From Deltaproteobacteria bacterium (lineage in GTDB: Bacteria > Myxococcota_A > Polyangia > Haliangiales > SHYZ01), in NCBI GenBank assembly GCA_016210055.1, contig JACQUZ010000032.1:1-45326 (forward strand): a stretch of DNA of 45,326 nucleotides, given 5' to 3'. A program made the position numbers and the translations under genes. Shown here one piece after another: positions 43,384 to 45,326 of this stretch (the stretch's first letter is position 1; the number at the start of each line of letters is the position of its first letter). The notes below the pieces were generated by a model. It was given only the letters and a program-made list of their open reading frames with translations. It was not told the origin of the DNA and did not search any database.

Positions 43384-44766
43384 ATGCGTTCTCGCGTGCT
43401 CCGAGCGGTCATGCTCCTTGCCGTAGGATGCTCAACAAGCGAAGGAAGGAAGCCGTTCTCGCCGCTCGACAGCGACGGCACGCACTTCCGCGACCTAGAA
43501 GGGCGAGTAGTCCTGTTCCGCGGCATCAACGCCCGGGTCGCGGGCGTCTTCGACGTCACATTTGCCGATGGACGCAAGGCGTTGGAACCAATCCCCGAGC
43601 TGCAGAATTGGGATTTCGAGCGAATGCGGCAGCTGGGATTCAACTTGCTGCGCCTCCCAATCCAATGGAGCGGCGTCGAGCCGAGGAAGGATGAGTTCGA
43701 CGAAGCGTATCTCCTGCAGGTCGACCGGGTCATCAACGACGCAGCGAGCGCCGGGCTGTTCGTCCTCGTTGACCTGCACCAGGACGCCTATTCAAAGGAA
43801 ATCGGCGAAGACGGCGCCCCTCTTTGGGCGATCCATCCTCCACCGACGACGCTCCTCGAAGGTCCCCTGACCGACCTCGGCGAGAGGCGTCTATCCGCCG
43901 AGGTCCTGGCGGCGTTCGAGTCGTTCTTTGATCCCGACGATCCCCATGGCCTCCAGGAGCAGTACTTCGAGATGCTCGAGCACGTGGGGCGAAGGTACGC
44001 CGATCACCCGGCCGTCGTCGGAATTGAGATATTCAACGAGCCTCAGACGTCCGAATCCAAGCTCTTCAGGTTCCACGCGCGCGCCGCCGCGCGACTCCGC
44101 GAGGCGGCACCGAGCAAGCTCATTTTCTTCGAGCCCACGGCCGTGAGGAACATCACCGACTCCGTCACCCCTTCCGAGGAGCCATTCCCCATCACCGGCG
44201 CCGTGTACAGTCCTCACGTGTACACCCTCGTGCTCCAGGGGGGAGACCTCAAGAGTTTCACCATCGAGGACTTGCGGCCCTCAGTGGAAAGCGCGCGGCT
44301 AGAAGCCGCCTCGTGGAAGACACCCCTCTTCATTGGCGAGTTTGGGGCGGGGCCCGCCACTCCGAGCGTCGCCAAGTACCTCGGTATCGAGCAAGATCTC
44401 CAGGACGAGTTCCTCGCCTCGTCGGCCTTCTGGCTTTGGAAAGAGGAGAGCCAGGGGAGCTGGGGGCTCTTCGACCGGGTGGGTACCGGTTGGGCCGAGA
44501 GACAGGAAATGGTCGAGATCCTCTCAAGACCTCGCGCGGAGCGGATCGCTGGGACTCCCGAATCGGTGCGGCTTTCGAGCGGCCAGCTTGCGGTGCGTTA
44601 CCGCCAAGCGATCCACTCGCCGAACGTGCTTTACGTGCCGCCGCGAATGACAACCAAGAAGGTGACCTGTGATGGCAAGACAGTCACGCCCGCCATGCAA
44701 GACGGCCGGTTGCTCGTCACGTGCGCTGGGAATGGAGTGCACGAGGTGGTGATTGACCTTGAGTAG
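43384..44766 (+). CDS. GH5-family endoglycoceramidase-like lipoprotein
   Basis: This 460-residue lipoprotein (MRSRVLRAVMLLAVGC) has a GH5 TIM barrel. Landmarks are HFRDLEGRVVLFRGIN, NLLRLPIQWSGVEP, VLVDLHQDAYSKEIG with GAPLWAI, GIEIFNEP (acid/base E219) and FIGEFGAG (nucleophile E319). A WLWKEE strand and a small C-terminal beta domain follow. DLHQDAYS plus GAPLW is the pattern of endoglycoceramidase-like GH5 enzymes, which cleave sugar-ceramide links; other GH5 glycosidases remain possible. The frame is open from 43165, but ATG 43384 starts the signal peptide and avoids overlap with the divergent PhaR-like gene. The product is probably outer-membrane or surface attached, fitting a predator or degrader. 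Its stop lies in the first copy of a 16-bp tandem duplication. Confidence 0.88.
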   Translation: MRSRVLRAVMLLAVGCSTSEGRKPFSPLDSDGTHFRDLEGRVVLFRGINARVAGVFDVTFADGRKALEPIPELQNWDFERMRQLGFNLLRLPIQWSGVEPRKDEFDEAYLLQVDRVINDAASAGLFVLVDLHQDAYSKEIGEDGAPLWAIHPPPTTLLEGPLTDLGERRLSAEVLAAFESFFDPDDPHGLQEQYFEMLEHVGRRYADHPAVVGIEIFNEPQTSESKLFRFHARAAARLREAAPSKLIFFEPTAVRNITDSVTPSEEPFPITGAVYSPHVYTLVLQGGDLKSFTIEDLRPSVESARLEAASWKTPLFIGEFGAGPATPSVAKYLGIEQDLQDEFLASSAFWLWKEESQGSWGLFDRVGTGWAERQEMVEILSRPRAERIAGTPESVRLSSGQLAVRYRQAIHSPNVLYVPPRMTTKKVTCDGKTVTPAMQDGRLLVTCAGNGVHEVVIDLE

Positions 44767-44790
44767 CTACACCCTTGAGTAGCTACACCC
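44759..44790. repeat. Perfect 16-bp tandem duplication at a convergent gene junction
   Basis: TTGAGTAGCTACACCC occurs twice back to back (44759-44774 and 44775-44790). The first copy carries the stop of the GH5 gene (TAG 44764-44766); the second carries the stop of the opposite MBL gene (complement of CTA 44783-44785). Confidence 0.95.
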
Positions 44791-45326
44791 GCAGCGTCTG
44801 CCCTTCGCAGGCTGCAGTGAGCTTGCATGCACCACCACCACGTGCATCCAGCTCGCTGCGGCAGCGCGCGTGGAGTTGGTCGACCACATCGTCGGAGTAG
44901 TCCTGGTCGTAGTGGAACATCACGAGGTGCCTGGCCTTCGCCCGAAGGCACGCATCGGCGGCTTCTACAAATGACGAGAACCCGCGGGATAGCCGCTGTG
45001 CACGATCCTCTGGAGAGTACGTGCAGTCATGGATGAAGAGATCCGCGTCGCGGTACAGGTCGAGCGCTTCCTGGCTTGGCCCTTCGGGCGGGTAACCGGC
45101 ATCCGATGCATAGACAATTGAGCGCCCGTTCTCCTCGAGTCGATAGGCAAGCGCCGTGGTCGTCCCATGCGGATTCGCGACTCCGCGGACCTGGACGCCG
45201 CCAACCTCAAATGACGCCTTGGGCGGGACCGCAAGGATCTCGATTGACGCGCCCAGGTTCTTTAGCGTGTAGATCGGGGAGAAATGGGGGCTCATTTGCC
45301 CCTCGAGGATCCCCTCGAGCATGCTC
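44783..45326 (-). CDS. MBL-fold metallo-hydrolase, N-terminus outside window
   Basis: The frame is still open at the right edge, so this is the C-terminal 180 or so residues only; ATG 45322 is probably internal because the metal-binding HxHxDH motif of the family would lie further upstream. Visible landmarks are FEVGGVQVRGVANPHG, TTALAYRLEENGRSIVYASD (metal-bridging Asp), ADLFIHDCTYSPED and LVMFHYDQDYSDD (terminal metal His). This fits cyclic-nucleotide phosphodiesterase or RNase Z-like MBL hydrolases. Where relatives usually have a GHS metal His the sequence reads RGFSS. The last residues add three Cys (RCRSELD, GGACKL, AACEG). It converges on the GH5 gene. Confidence 0.82.
   Translation of the reverse strand, partial: SMLEGILEGQMSPHFSPIYTLKNLGASIEILAVPPKASFEVGGVQVRGVANPHGTTTALAYRLEENGRSIVYASDAGYPPEGPSQEALDLYRDADLFIHDCTYSPEDRAQRLSRGFSSFVEAADACLRAKARHLVMFHYDQDYSDDVVDQLHARCRSELDARGGGACKLTAACEGQTLRV

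Overview
The window looks like chromosomal DNA from a predatory or soil myxobacterium, probably order Polyangiales (Myxococcota). The base composition is GC-rich. Hanks-type Ser/Thr kinases are abundant, including kinase-AAA-TPR giants and kinases with HRDVSPAN catalytic loops. FHA-sigma54 activators, FHA-DUF4388 proteins, many lipoproteins, Cys-rich secreted proteins and ASH/choice-of-anchor-D repeat proteins also occur. The assignment comes from protein style and not from a marker gene. No rRNA, tRNA, CRISPR array or insertion sequence was seen.

Layout. Positions 1-2.4 kb hold a three-gene plus-strand operon of exported or membrane-anchored proteins; the second and third are paralogues with Spy/CpxP-like LTxxQ motifs. 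Positions 2.5-13.7 kb (minus) are three head-to-tail paralogous kinase-AAA-TPR proteins of 1218, 1218 and 1280 residues, each overlapping the next by TTGA. Divergent from them, 13.9-22.9 kb is one gene for a 2981-residue lipoprotein of 25 Ig-like repeats, every one carrying a CX9C cysteine pair. Positions 22.9-25.8 kb hold a lipoprotein, an SCP2-like protein, a KGG stress protein and a membrane-anchored MCP-type signalling protein. Positions 25.8-29.8 kb are an oligopeptide ABC uptake operon (binding protein and two permeases, no ATPase) whose binding protein carries an inserted SH3-like domain. Positions 29.8-35.3 kb hold a Cys-rich HEXXH metallopeptidase lipoprotein coupled to a small lipoprotein, a divergent full-length LanB-type dehydratase without an evident precursor or cyclase, and a small eight-cysteine lipoprotein antisense to its 3' end. 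Positions 35.5-43.3 kb are a phospho-signalling block: a membrane Ser/Thr kinase, an FHA-sigma54 activator, a membrane pseudokinase with PEGA domain, an alpha/beta hydrolase, an FHA-DUF4388 protein, a LuxR-type regulator and a PhaR-like regulator. The right end has a GH5 endoglycoceramidase-like lipoprotein and a partial MBL-fold hydrolase, separated by a 16-bp tandem duplication.

How they may work together (inference). The kinase paralogues share one promoter region with the giant repeat lipoprotein, suggesting a cytoplasmic signalling array linked to an envelope or cell-surface structure. The 35.5-43.3 kb block pairs a kinase with FHA readers of phosphothreonine and with a sigma54 activator, a plausible kinase-to-transcription relay. 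The most unusual items are the CX9C repeat giant, the triplicated kinase operon, the orphan LanB and the binding protein with an embedded SH3 domain.
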